Shown piece by piece: positions 36,489-44,296 of a stretch of 64,000 nucleotides of DNA. The notes beneath the pieces were generated by a model, which saw only the letters and a list, made by a program, of their open reading frames with translations, was not told the DNA's origin and did not search any database. Location: positions 930,001-994,000 of the forward strand of contig NZ_BAABBM010000001.1 in the NCBI RefSeq assembly GCF_039537965.1, in the 5' to 3' direction. Each line of letters opens with the position of its first letter. Positions within the stretch are counted from its first letter, which is position 1. A program made the translations under genes and the position numbers. Source of the stretch: Sphingomonas limnosediminicola. Its GTDB lineage: Bacteria; Pseudomonadota; Alphaproteobacteria; Sphingomonadales; Sphingomonadaceae.

Positions 36489-36513
36489 GAGCGCCGGGGG
36501 TCGCCCGACGCTC
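36489..36513 (-). terminator. Hairpin after the small Tyr-rich secreted protein gene
   Basis: GAGCGCCGGG (36489-36498) pairs with CCCGACGCTC (36504-36513), one pair a G-T wobble, with a 5-base loop. It lies 23 bases past the stop of the gene ending at 36536, but no T run follows. A weak terminator or mRNA-end hairpin. Confidence 0.45.
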
Positions 36514-36535
36514 TCCGTTGTCATTTCTGTTGGGT

Positions 36536-37012
36536 TTAGCGGCGCATGATGTCGACATCGCGCACATAGCCGTTGAAGTCGACGTCGCAGCGGAATCTCA
36601 AGTCAGCTGCATTGGCGTAGCCGTAACCGAGCGCGCCGTAAGCGCCGACGCCGTACGGGCCGTAGCCATTGTAGGCCATGCGGCCGCTGCTCGCGAGCCC
36701 GCGCACGCGGATTATGCCGTTATACCGCGGAGCAACCTGCGTAACCGACAGGACACGGCCCTGCGTATTTGCGCCGAGCACAGCACCCAGAATGCCGCCA
36801 ATGCCGCTACGGTTGTACAGTCGCTGCTGGACGGCAGCGCTGCACTGCTGAGCGGCCACGTTGGTATTCACGGCACCGTAAGCGTAGCTGCGATTGTAGC
36901 CGTACGAGTTGTATCCGTAAGGATTGCTGTAGTATTGCGCGGCAGCCGGGGCCGACGTTGCAAAGGTAGCAAGGCCGGCCGCACCGGCTAGAAGCTTGTT
37001 CATAATGGTCAT
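36536..37012 (-). CDS. Secreted Tyr/Gly/Asn-rich small protein
   Basis: A 158-residue exported protein: signal peptide MNKLLAGAAGLATFATSAPAAA, then a low-complexity Tyr-Asn-Gly region (NPYGYNSYGYNRSYAYGAVNTN), a glycine-rich stretch (GIGGILGAVLGANTQGRVLSV) and a Cys-containing C-terminal part, RFRCDVDFNGYVRDVDI. The GGILGAVLG segment resembles glycine-zipper outer-membrane proteins. Function unknown; it may be a surface or adhesive structural protein. ATG at 37012 has AGGAG eight bases upstream. A stress-type promoter candidate lies at 37054-37078. Confidence 0.7.
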   Translation of the reverse strand: MTIMNKLLAGAAGLATFATSAPAAAQYYSNPYGYNSYGYNRSYAYGAVNTNVAAQQCSAAVQQRLYNRSGIGGILGAVLGANTQGRVLSVTQVAPRYNGIIRVRGLASSGRMAYNGYGPYGVGAYGALGYGYANAADLRFRCDVDFNGYVRDVDIMRR

Positions 37013-37053
37013 GGCTCTAACTCCTTTCACTAGATTGGAGCCTTTGGCCATAA

Positions 37054-37078
37054 AACGCCTGACAGGCCTGCCGGTTCA
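37054..37078 (-). promoter_or_regulatory. Candidate EcfG-type promoter (one mismatch)
   Basis: TGAAC followed by 16 bases and CGTT on the minus strand, one mismatch from the GGAAC-N16/17-CGTT EcfG consensus. The minus-10 element ends 42 bases upstream of the ATG at 37012, which suits a short leader. Confidence 0.4.
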
Positions 37079-37136
37079 GCGCTTGTCGCCGCAGGAACTC
37101 TGTTCACCTCTTTAGTATGAACGCGGGATAAACGTT

Positions 37137-37559
37137 CTACTTGGCGATCGCGTAGAAGTTCGAAGGCCCGTAACGTTCGTTGGTGCGCTTGTTGAAGTCG
37201 AAGGCCTCGTGGTGGGACGCGATTTCCGTGCCGTCATATCCGAACACGCGAAAGCCGCGCCCCAGCAGATGTTCCGTTACCGGCATCCCGCTACGCGGCC
37301 AGTCTTCATAGACGAAGATCGCGTCCATCCCGCTCGTACCTTCGATGGCAGCAATCTCGGCGCCTTCGACGTCAAGCTTGATGACGCAAGGGCCGGTCCA
37401 GCGATACTGACGGCGCGGCGATAACGGCGCCCGACAAAGCATCAAACCATGCCGGCCGGAGGGCAAACGAAGAAGCGGCCCTGGGGCAACTCGATACTCG
37501 GTTAGAGCCGCTTCTTCGCCGGACAAGCCAGGGCAATTTGGCTTGTCGCGAAGCGGCAT
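37137..37559 (-). pseudogene. Truncated FkbM-family methyltransferase
   Basis: A 140-residue C-terminal portion of an FkbM methyltransferase: VIKLDVEGAEIAAIEG is the family's acidic motif, followed by AIFVYEDWPRSGM and a C-terminal GPSNFYAIAK. The N-terminal SAM-binding half (DVGANIG-type motif) is missing, and an in-frame TAG 25 bases upstream prevents a longer frame. No ribosome site precedes the ATG at 37559. The region around the start codon folds into a long imperfect hairpin (37507-37558). It is probably a decaying remnant; a short functional protein cannot be excluded. Confidence 0.5.
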
Positions 37560-37604
37560 ATCGTTTCGTTTTCGAAAAGGCTCCTAACCTATATTAGACC
37601 CGGC

Positions 37605-37629
37605 AACGGTTGGTCGTTTTGCGACCGTT
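37605..37629 (-). terminator. Hairpin after the acyl-CoA dehydrogenase gene
   Basis: On the minus strand GGTCG and CGACC (37622-37626 and 37612-37616) pair around a CAAAA loop, extended by AACGG/CCGTT. It begins a few bases past the stop at 37636. No clear T run follows. Confidence 0.4.
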
Positions 37630-37635
37630 CGTGGC

Positions 37636-39432
37636 CTAAAAAACCTCCGCCGGGATTCTCATCAATGTCTCGGCGCCCGCCTCGATCTTTTTGCGCAAAC
37701 CGGTCGACAGCGGCAGCTCACGCAGTGCGTAGAAGCGGGCGGTCACCAACTTCGCATCGTGGAACGGCTCGTCGCCCGTCCCCTCGTCAAGCGCGCGCTG
37801 AGAGGCGGCGGCGATCTTTACCCACATCCAGCCAAGCGCAACCAGGCCCATCAGGTTCATGTAGGCATAGGCCCCTGCCCCCGCGTTGTCCGGATCTGCC
37901 ATGCCGTTCTGCGCTAGCCACATTGTCGCAGCCTGAAGATCGCCAAGCGCTGGCTCAAGCGCCGCCGCGATGCCGGACGGATCGCCCGCCTGCTTCGCCT
38001 CGGCAATGTCCCGCCCGACCAACTCGAAGAAGGCGCGAACGGCACGCCCGCCATCCTTGGGCAGCTTCCGACCGACGAGGTCCATCGCCTGGATACCGTT
38101 CGTACCTTCATAGATCTGGCAGATGCGCGCATCGCGGACGAACTGCTCCATCCCATGCTCGCGAATGTAGCCGTGGCCGCCCAACACCTGCTGCGCGTAG
38201 ACCGCCGCCTCGAAACCCTTGTCGGTCAGGTAGCCCTTGATGACGGGCGTGATGAGGCCGAGCAGGTCGTCCGCCTGCTGTCGTTCGGTTTCGTCGGGAG
38301 AGCGGCGGATCAGGTCGACCTGAAGCGCGCCCCACAGCACAAGTGCGCGCCCGGCTTCGTTCCACGCCTTCGCTTCCATCAGCATGCGGCGAACGTCCGG
38401 GTGGACGATGATCGGATCGGCCTTGGCATCCGGATCGCGCTCGTCCTGCTTGAGCGCCCGGCTCTGGCGCCGTTCGCGGGCGTAGCTCGCAGCGTTCTGA
38501 TAGGCGACTTCGCCTTGCGCCAGGCCCTGCAGGCCAACGCCTAGCCGCGCCGCGTTCATCATGATGAACATGGCAGCGAGACCCTTTTCCGCTTCTCCGA
38601 CTAACCAACCCTTCGCGCCATCGTAATTCATGACGCAGGTCGCGTTGCCGTGAATACCCATCTTCTTTTCGAGCGCGCCGCACGACAGCGCGTTGCGCTC
38701 GCCCAGCGAACCATCGTCGTTGACGAGGAACTTCGGCACCACGAACAGCGATATGCCCTTCACATTGTCCGGCGCCCCTGCGATCTTCGCGAGGACGAGA
38801 TGGATGATGTTCTCGGCAAGATCGTGCTCGCCCGACGAGATAAAGATCTTGGTGCCTGAGATTGAATAGCTGCCGTCCGGGTTCGGATCCGCGCGCGTTT
38901 TCAATAGGCCGAGGTCGGTACCGCAATGCGGCTCCGTCAAGTTCATCGTACCGGTCCACTGGCCGGTGATCATGTTTGGCACGAACTTCTGCTTGAGTTT
39001 GTCACTACCCTTCACCAGCAGCGACGCGATCGCGCCGGCGGTCAGCCCCTGATACATCTCGAAGCTGTGGTTGGCCGACAGGATATATTCTGTGACCGCG
39101 GTGCCCACGACCTGCGGAAGGCCCTGCCCGCCATATTCTTCCGGCCCGGTCAGCGTCGGCCAGCCGGCTTCGACGAATTGCTTGTAGGCTTCCTTGAAAC
39201 CCGGAGGCGTTACAACCGACCCGTCGTCGTTGCGCTTGCATCCGACTTCGTCGCCGACGCGGTTCAGCGGCTGCAGCACCTCCGCGGCAAACTTGCCGGC
39301 CTCGTCCAGGATGGCGTCAATCAGGTCGGGAGTCGCGTTGGCGAAGCCCGGAAGGTTCGAGTAGCGGCCGATGTCCAGAACGTCGTTGAGGATGAAGCGG
39401 GTCTCACGCACCGGCGCGGTATAGGTGGGCAT
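37636..39432 (-). CDS. Acyl-CoA dehydrogenase (DmdC/FadE-type, long form)
   Basis: A 598-residue flavoprotein that introduces a double bond into acyl-CoA. The start [20 protein letters not shown] is the conserved N-terminus of the long subfamily related to 3-methylmercaptopropionyl-CoA dehydrogenase. FAD and substrate motifs include [33 protein letters not shown] and [31 protein letters not shown], with the catalytic Glu expected in the last segment. Length is normal for this type. It stands alone, with MsrA divergent upstream, so the pathway is not evident. Confidence 0.95.
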   Translation of the reverse strand: MPTYTAPVRETRFILNDVLDIGRYSNLPGFANATPDLIDAILDEAGKFAAEVLQPLNRVGDEVGCKRNDDGSVVTPPGFKEAYKQFVEAGWPTLTGPEEYGGQGLPQVVGTAVTEYILSANHSFEMYQGLTAGAIASLLVKGSDKLKQKFVPNMITGQWTGTMNLTEPHCGTDLGLLKTRADPNPDGSYSISGTKIFISSGEHDLAENIIHLVLAKIAGAPDNVKGISLFVVPKFLVNDDGSLGERNALSCGALEKKMGIHGNATCVMNYDGAKGWLVGEAEKGLAAMFIMMNAARLGVGLQGLAQGEVAYQNAASYARERRQSRALKQDERDPDAKADPIIVHPDVRRMLMEAKAWNEAGRALVLWGALQVDLIRRSPDETERQQADDLLGLITPVIKGYLTDKGFEAAVYAQQVLGGHGYIREHGMEQFVRDARICQIYEGTNGIQAMDLVGRKLPKDGGRAVRAFFELVGRDIAEAKQAGDPSGIAAALEPALGDLQAATMWLAQNGMADPDNAGAGAYAYMNLMGLVALGWMWVKIAAASQRALDEGTGDEPFHDAKLVTARFYALRELPLSTGLRKKIEAGAETLMRIPAEVF

Positions 39433-39556
39433 GCGAACTTACCTCCGTGTCAGCAACGTCCTATTCCGCAACTTTTGTGGCGTCCAGCGGGACGAAGGGC
39501 GAGATGCATCCGTTGCGCGGTCGCTGCCGTATAAGGGTGCGAAGGAGATTCGCCGC

Positions 39557-40147
39557 ATGAAGGCTTTTGTATTCTCGCTCGCACTTCTAGCTACTCCGGC
39601 GGCTGCCGCGCCCCGCACAGAGACTGCCGTGCTGGCAGGCGGCTGCTTCTGGGGCATGGAAGCAGTGTTCGAGCATGTGAAGGGCGTCACCGACGTCGTG
39701 TCGGGCTTCGCGGGCGGAAGCGGCAAGGACGCGAATTACGACAGCGTCAGTTCCGAGCAGACCGGCCACGCTGAGGCAGTGCGCATCACCTACAACCCGT
39801 CGCAAGTCAGCTATCCGCAGCTTCTGCAGGTCTTCTTCGCCGTAGCGCACGACCCGACGGAAGTGAATCGCCAAGGCCCCGACGTCGGCCCGAGCTATCG
39901 ATCGGCAATTTTCCCGCAGTCACCGCGGCAAGCGCAAATGGCGAAGACGTTCATCGCGCGCCTGAATGCGTCGCACGTCTACAAGAAACCGATCGTCACG
40001 AAGATCGAAAGCGGCGGCTTCTACATGGCCGAGGCATACCATCAGGATTTCGCCCGCAAGCACCCTAACCACCCCTATATCCTGGTCAACGATCGGCCGA
40101 AGGTCGCGTCGCTGAAGGCGCGCTATCCCAATCTTTTCAAGGCGTAA
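39557..40147 (+). CDS. msrA: Peptide methionine sulfoxide reductase MsrA, exported
   Basis: A 196-residue enzyme reducing methionine-S-sulfoxide in proteins. It has a signal peptide (residues 1-19, MKAFVFSLALLATPAAAA), so it works in the periplasm. The catalytic motif is GGCFWGMEAVF, followed by VSGFAGG, GHAEAVRITYNP, and DPTEVNRQGPDVGPSYRSAIF. Only the catalytic Cys is present in the motif; resolving Cys residues near the C-terminus are absent, so it may use an external reductant. ATG at 39557 has AAGGAG upstream. Confidence 0.96.
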   Translation: MKAFVFSLALLATPAAAAPRTETAVLAGGCFWGMEAVFEHVKGVTDVVSGFAGGSGKDANYDSVSSEQTGHAEAVRITYNPSQVSYPQLLQVFFAVAHDPTEVNRQGPDVGPSYRSAIFPQSPRQAQMAKTFIARLNASHVYKKPIVTKIESGGFYMAEAYHQDFARKHPNHPYILVNDRPKVASLKARYPNLFKA

Positions 40148-40250
40148 GCGCGGCTAAGCCGTTAAGATTTCACGTCTTATTCAGGGCGGGGCGACAAATG
40201 GCGTCGCTCACCCTATATCGCTCGCCCAAAGCCGGAGGCTCGGTACCGAC

Positions 40251-41702
40251 GTGACGCTGACGACCAACCCGTTCGACGATGACAAGCTGCGCGAAGAGTG
40301 CGGCGTTTTCGGCATCTGGGGCGCCGACAATGCCGCAAGCTTCGTAGCGCTTGGCCTTCACGCACTCCAACACCGCGGTCAGGAAGCGGCCGGCATCACG
40401 ACTTTCGACGGCCGTCATTTCCATTCGCATCGCGCGATGGGTCATGTCGCCGGCAACTTCGACCGCGACGACATCATCCGCAAGCTGGCCGGACGCGCCG
40501 GCATCGGTCACGTTCGCTATTCGACGACGGGCGAAACCGCCCTTCGCAATGTCCAGCCGTTGTTCGCCGAACTGGCGGAAGGCGGCTTCGCAGTCGCGCA
40601 TAACGGTAATCTATCCAACGCGATGAAGGTTCGGCGGACGCTGAACCGCCGCGGCTCGATCTTTCAGTCGACCAGCGATACCGAAGTCATCATCCACCTC
40701 GTCGCCACGTCTGCTCGCTCGGGTACCCTCGATCGCCTGACCGACGCGCTGAAACAGGTGGAAGGCGCTTACTCGCTCGTCGTCCTCACCGATGAGGGCC
40801 TCGTCGCCTGCCGCGATCCGCTCGGGATCCGACCGCTGGTCATGGGCAAGCTCGGCGAAGCGACGATCTTTGCGTCGGAAACGGTAGCGCTCGACGTTAT
40901 CGGCGCGAACTTCATTCGCGACGTCGAGCCCGGCGAACTCATCCTCGTCAACGACAGCGGCATTCGCTCCTTCCGGCCTTTCCAGCAGGTCGAACCGCGC
41001 CCGTGCATCTTCGAACACGTCTATTTCTCGCGCCCAGACTCGATTGCCGAGGGGATCTCCGTCTACGAGGTCCGCAAGAACATCGGGGCCGAGCTGTCGC
41101 GCGAATCGCCGATCGACGCCGATTATGTCGTGCCGGTTCCTGACAGCGGTGTACCGGCGGCGATCGGTTTCAGTCAGGCGAGCGGCATCCCGTTCGAGCT
41201 TGGCATCATTCGCTCGCACTATGTCGGCCGCACGTTCATCCAGCCAAGCCAGGACGTTCGCCACATGGGCGTGAAGCTGAAGCACAACGCTAATTCCGCG
41301 CTGGTCGACGGCAAGAGCATCGTCCTTATCGACGACTCTATCGTCCGCGGCACGACCAGCGTGAAGATCGTGCAGATGATGCGCGATGCCGGCGCGCGCG
41401 AGGTGCATATGCGCATCGCCTCGCCGCCGACCAGGCACAGCTGCTTCTATGGTGTCGACACGCCGGAGCGGGCCAAACTCCTCGCGGCGCAGATGAACGT
41501 CGATCAGATGCGTGACTACATCAACGCCGACAGCCTCGCCTTCATCTCGATCGAAGGCCTTTATCGGGCGCTCGGTCAGGAGCGGAACAACGCGCTTCCG
41601 CAGCGTTGCGATGCCTGCTTCACCGGCGCCTACCCGACAACGCTGACCGACGTTGCCGACAAGGAACGCGCGGCCTCGCTTTCGCTTGTCGCCAGCCGCT
41701 AA
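40251..41702 (+). CDS. purF: Amidophosphoribosyltransferase
   Basis: First committed enzyme of purine synthesis: glutamine plus PRPP gives phosphoribosylamine. The 483-residue protein has the glutaminase nucleophile Cys in EECGVFGIWG (position 16, after a short leader that is removed), HALQHRGQEAAGI and GIGHVRYSTTG. The phosphoribosyltransferase half carries PDSGVPAAIGF and the PRPP loop VLIDDSIVRGTT. GTG start at 40251, with GGAGG upstream. Only 11 bases separate its stop from the ATG of an SDR gene. Confidence 0.97.
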   Translation: MTLTTNPFDDDKLREECGVFGIWGADNAASFVALGLHALQHRGQEAAGITTFDGRHFHSHRAMGHVAGNFDRDDIIRKLAGRAGIGHVRYSTTGETALRNVQPLFAELAEGGFAVAHNGNLSNAMKVRRTLNRRGSIFQSTSDTEVIIHLVATSARSGTLDRLTDALKQVEGAYSLVVLTDEGLVACRDPLGIRPLVMGKLGEATIFASETVALDVIGANFIRDVEPGELILVNDSGIRSFRPFQQVEPRPCIFEHVYFSRPDSIAEGISVYEVRKNIGAELSRESPIDADYVVPVPDSGVPAAIGFSQASGIPFELGIIRSHYVGRTFIQPSQDVRHMGVKLKHNANSALVDGKSIVLIDDSIVRGTTSVKIVQMMRDAGAREVHMRIASPPTRHSCFYGVDTPERAKLLAAQMNVDQMRDYINADSLAFISIEGLYRALGQERNNALPQRCDACFTGAYPTTLTDVADKERAASLSLVASR

Positions 41703-41713
41703 ACGCGGCTTCC

Positions 41714-42430
41714 ATGACTGATTCGCTATCATTCGCGGGCAAGCTCGCCCTCGTCACTGGTGCCAGCCGCGGCATTGGGGCCGCCACGGCGGAAGCGTTC
41801 GCGGCCGCCGGTGCCCATGTCATCCTCGTCGCCCGCACCGCGAGCGCGCTCGAAGAAGTCGAGCAGCGCATCCACGAAGCCGGCGGAAGCGCGACCATTG
41901 CACCACTCGATCTCACGGAAGGGGAGTCGATCGGCAAGCTGGCCGTCGCGGTCGCCGAGCGATGGCAGAAGCTGGACGTGCTTGTGCTCAACGCCGCGAT
42001 GCTCGGTTCGCTGACGCCGGTTCAAGATATCGACCCAAAGGAATATTCGCGGCTCCTGAGTCTAAATCTGCTCGCGCCGCAGGCGCTGATTGCCGCCTTC
42101 GACCCGCTCCTGCGCAAGGCTGACCGCGCCGATGTCGTCGCGGTCACTTCCTCGGTCGGAGCGGAGCCGCGCGCCTTCTGGGGCGCGTACGGTTCATCCA
42201 AAGCGGCGCTCGAGACCCTCGTGCGCGCTTATGCCGATGAAACGGCGTTCACGAAGCGCATCCACGTGCACATCGTCGATCCTGGCGCCACGCGCACCCG
42301 CATGCGCGCGCTCGCCTTTCCGGGTGAGGAACCCGAGAGCGTGAAGCCGCCGGAAACCGTCGCGAAAGCGATCCTCGCACGCCTGACGGCCAAAACTGTC
42401 GACAGCGACCGCCTCCGCGTCGAAGCCTGA
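41714..42430 (+). CDS. SDR family oxidoreductase
   Basis: A 238-residue short-chain dehydrogenase. NAD(P)-binding motif TGASRGIGAATAEAF, then LNAAMLG, catalytic Ser in VVAVTSSVG and the YGSSKAAL (Tyr-x-x-x-Lys) motif, and VDPGATRTRMRA. It probably acts on a small hydroxy or keto compound; substrate is not readable. The start is 11 bases past the purF stop, so the genes are transcribed together, although the metabolic link is unclear. Confidence 0.92.
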   Translation: MTDSLSFAGKLALVTGASRGIGAATAEAFAAAGAHVILVARTASALEEVEQRIHEAGGSATIAPLDLTEGESIGKLAVAVAERWQKLDVLVLNAAMLGSLTPVQDIDPKEYSRLLSLNLLAPQALIAAFDPLLRKADRADVVAVTSSVGAEPRAFWGAYGSSKAALETLVRAYADETAFTKRIHVHIVDPGATRTRMRALAFPGEEPESVKPPETVAKAILARLTAKTVDSDRLRVEA

Positions 42431-42508
42431 TTTCGTTTCGCCTCCGCTGCATTTCGCTGCGGACTGAGAATAATCCATGTTAAGCTGCCCCGAACAGGGA
42501 GCAATGAC

Positions 42509-42787
42509 ATGGCCCGATCGCCCGGCTTCATCAAACGCCCGCCGAGGGTCGACCTTCGTCAGCGGGCAACGATCCTCAATAGTGACGGTGCTGTCATCGA
42601 GGCCGTGCTGCTCGATCTCTCGAGTAGCGGTTTCAAGATTCAAGCGGTGGAAACGTTACGTATCGGGGAATTCGTAACTCTCCGTGTCGGCCGGTCGAGC
42701 GAGATGAAGGCGCAGATCCGCTGGGCATTGGGCGACCAAGCCGGTGGCGTCTTCATCAACCCCGTGGATCAGAGCGAGCTGCAATAA
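42509..42787 (+). CDS. Single-domain PilZ protein
   Basis: A 92-residue PilZ protein that may bind cyclic-di-GMP. The start has RPPRVDLRQRATIL (RxxxR-type motif), then LLDLSSSGFKIQ (D/N-x-S-x-x-G), which is the second nucleotide contact, and QIRWALGDQAGGVFI, typical of the PilZ barrel. Ribosome site GGGAG precedes the ATG. It probably relays cyclic-di-GMP levels to a partner protein, as made by enzymes such as the GGDEF-EAL protein encoded at 32416. Confidence 0.88.
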   Translation: MARSPGFIKRPPRVDLRQRATILNSDGAVIEAVLLDLSSSGFKIQAVETLRIGEFVTLRVGRSSEMKAQIRWALGDQAGGVFINPVDQSELQ

Positions 42788-42862
42788 GGCCGATCGGCTG
42801 CCGAACGCCGTACGCCACAATCCCTGAAGATCGAGCGCATGGCTAGCGGTAGTGCAGCCGCC

Positions 42863-43336
42863 TTAAGCGATTTCGACAGATCGTTCGATTTGCACGCCAC
42901 CGGCGAGGTCGATCTCGCCCTCGCGATAGCCATCCCAATAATGAATGCGGCTGGCGTGAACCTTGATCAAGACGAGGCCCGGCGTGTCGAAGCCTTCCTT
43001 GAACCAGTCGTCGAGGTCTTTCGTCCAATGTTTTTCGAACCGAGCCTTGTCGCGGATCAGCTCGGCCTTGCCCTCGACCGTGATGAAGAAGGGCTTCATG
43101 TGCAGCGCGCCTGACTTCGCTTGATAGGCCAGGCCGACACTCGGGTCGCCGGTGATGTCGCGGACGCTGCCCGTGTCCTGATTGGTGAAGAAGAAGTTAT
43201 CGCCGTCATATTCGACCTGGCGGTTGTTGCTCATCGGGCGCGCGGCGATGTCACCGTTCGAGGTACGAGTGGAGAGGATCGCAAAGTCGATGTCGCGCAT
43301 CTTCTCGCTGATGTCGCTAAGTTGAAGGTCGGCCAT
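42863..43336 (-). CDS. Pyridoxamine 5'-phosphate oxidase family (general stress protein 26-like)
   Basis: A 157-residue flavin-binding split-barrel protein. Segments ISEKMRDIDFAILSTRTSNGDIAARPMSN, FFFTNQDTGSVRDITGDPSVGLAY and a VEGKAELI strand match general stress protein 26 (YdaG type). The family uses FMN or a related cofactor and is often stress-induced. ATG at 43336 has GGGAGA upstream; the longer frame has no support. A stress-type promoter candidate lies 33 bases upstream. Confidence 0.88.
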   Translation of the reverse strand: MADLQLSDISEKMRDIDFAILSTRTSNGDIAARPMSNNRQVEYDGDNFFFTNQDTGSVRDITGDPSVGLAYQAKSGALHMKPFFITVEGKAELIRDKARFEKHWTKDLDDWFKEGFDTPGLVLIKVHASRIHYWDGYREGEIDLAGGVQIERSVEIA

Positions 43337-43368
43337 TGGCTTCTCCCATGTTGAGTTTTGCCCAAGAG

Positions 43369-43394
43369 AACGTGGCAGGCGCGCGCGTGGCTCC
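43369..43394 (-). promoter_or_regulatory. Candidate EcfG-type promoter (one mismatch)
   Basis: On the minus strand GGAGC is followed by 17 bases and CGTT, one mismatch from the EcfG consensus GGAAC-N16/17-CGTT. Position relative to the ATG at 43336 is 33 bases from the minus-10 element, as at the site at 3225. The downstream gene is a stress-protein homologue. Confidence 0.45.
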
Positions 43395-43459
43395 CGTATA
43401 CCGCACAATGGCCGTATCTAATTCTCGTCCCGAAGCGCGGTTTGCGGTAGAAGCGGCCC

Positions 43460-44065
43460 ATGGCTCTAGCCCAGCGCGCGTTGATTGAAGCGATCGGACT
43501 TAGTCCCATTGCGATGGTCGTGAGCAATCCGCGGCGCGCCGATAATCCTCTCGAGCTGGTCAATCCGGCTTTCGTCGCGTTGACCGGCTATGCCGAGGCC
43601 GACGTTATTGACCGCAACTGCCGGTTCCTCGCCGGCAATTGCACTGAAACCGCGGCGACGCGGATGATCCGTACCGCCATTGGCGCTCGTCGCCCGGTCA
43701 TTGCGGACATCCTCAACTACCGCCGCGACGGCTCAGCGTTCCGGAACGGGGTAATGATCACGCCTTTGTTCGATGACGATGGCGAGCTCGCCTGGTTCCT
43801 GGGGTCCCAGGTCGATCTTGGCGACGATGCACCTGACCCGCTTGCAGAGCGCCAGGCCCAAGCGGCGCAGCAGGTTCAGGTCCTCCCGGTCCGCCAACGC
43901 CAGGTTCTTGAGGGAATGGCACAGGGTCTTCTGAACAAGCAGATAGCCTGGGACCTCAAGATCAGCGAGAAGACCGTGAAGATGCACCGCGCTCTGCTGC
44001 TGGAGCGGCTAGGCGTGGCGACGTCCGCCGAGGCGATCCGGATCGCGGTCGAGGCCGGGCTCTAA
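43460..44065 (+). CDS. LOV-HTH blue-light transcription factor (EL222-like)
   Basis: A 201-residue regulator closely resembling EL222 of Erythrobacter litoralis. The LOV photosensor (about residues 12-125) has the flavin-adduct Cys54 in RNCRFLAG, with VVSNPRRADNPLELVNPAF, LNYRRDGSAFRNGVMITP and FLGSQVD. The Jalpha-type linker is followed by a LuxR-type HTH (about 135-198) with RQRQVLEGMAQGLLNKQIAWDLKISEKTVKMHRALL. Blue light should form a Cys-flavin bond that frees the HTH for dimerisation and DNA binding. Function follows from the known EL222 mechanism. Gene is divergent from the stress-protein gene at 43336. Confidence 0.95.
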   Translation: MALAQRALIEAIGLSPIAMVVSNPRRADNPLELVNPAFVALTGYAEADVIDRNCRFLAGNCTETAATRMIRTAIGARRPVIADILNYRRDGSAFRNGVMITPLFDDDGELAWFLGSQVDLGDDAPDPLAERQAQAAQQVQVLPVRQRQVLEGMAQGLLNKQIAWDLKISEKTVKMHRALLLERLGVATSAEAIRIAVEAGL

Positions 44066-44068
44066 GCC

Positions 44069-44094
44069 GCCGCGCACCCATTAAGGTGCGCGGC
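44069..44094 (+). terminator. Terminator of the LOV-HTH gene
   Basis: GCCGCGCACC (44069-44078) pairs perfectly with GGTGCGCGGC (44085-44094) around a CATTAA loop, four bases after the stop codon. A TTT follows shortly after. Confidence 0.75.
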
Positions 44095-44106
44095 AGGACT
44101 TTCAGG

Positions 44107-44290
44107 TCAGAGCGTGATGTCGTCGTTGAAGAACTGCGCCGTCATGGTGTGAAGTTGGATTTCAACCTCCGGAGTGGTGTCGCCGTTGACGTCGGCTTGA
44201 GGACCCAACCGCGCTGCCGTCCTGGTTGACCGTCGGCGTCGTGGTCCACACGCCGTGCGCGGTCGCGGACAGGCCGGCCGAGGGACGTGC
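44107..44290 (-). pseudogene. Relic of an RTX/serralysin-type C-terminal domain
   Basis: A minus-strand reading from 44208 to the stop at 44107 gives QADVNGDTTPEVEIQL, then HTMTAQFFNDDITL. This matches the end of calcium-binding secreted proteins (DVNGD followed by an acidic-hydrophobic tail ending with a DDITL-like type I secretion signal). Upstream the frame is broken: a related reading, HGVWTTTPTVNQDGSAVG, is found in another frame, so a frameshift separates the two. No start codon exists. It is a leftover of a larger gene between the LOV-HTH terminator and the cyclopropane synthase gene. Confidence 0.5.
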
Positions 44291-44296
44291 GATTTG

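Noticed and set aside
40611..41732. 373-codon frame opposite purF
   Set aside because: Antisense shadow; no plausible start context or motifs.
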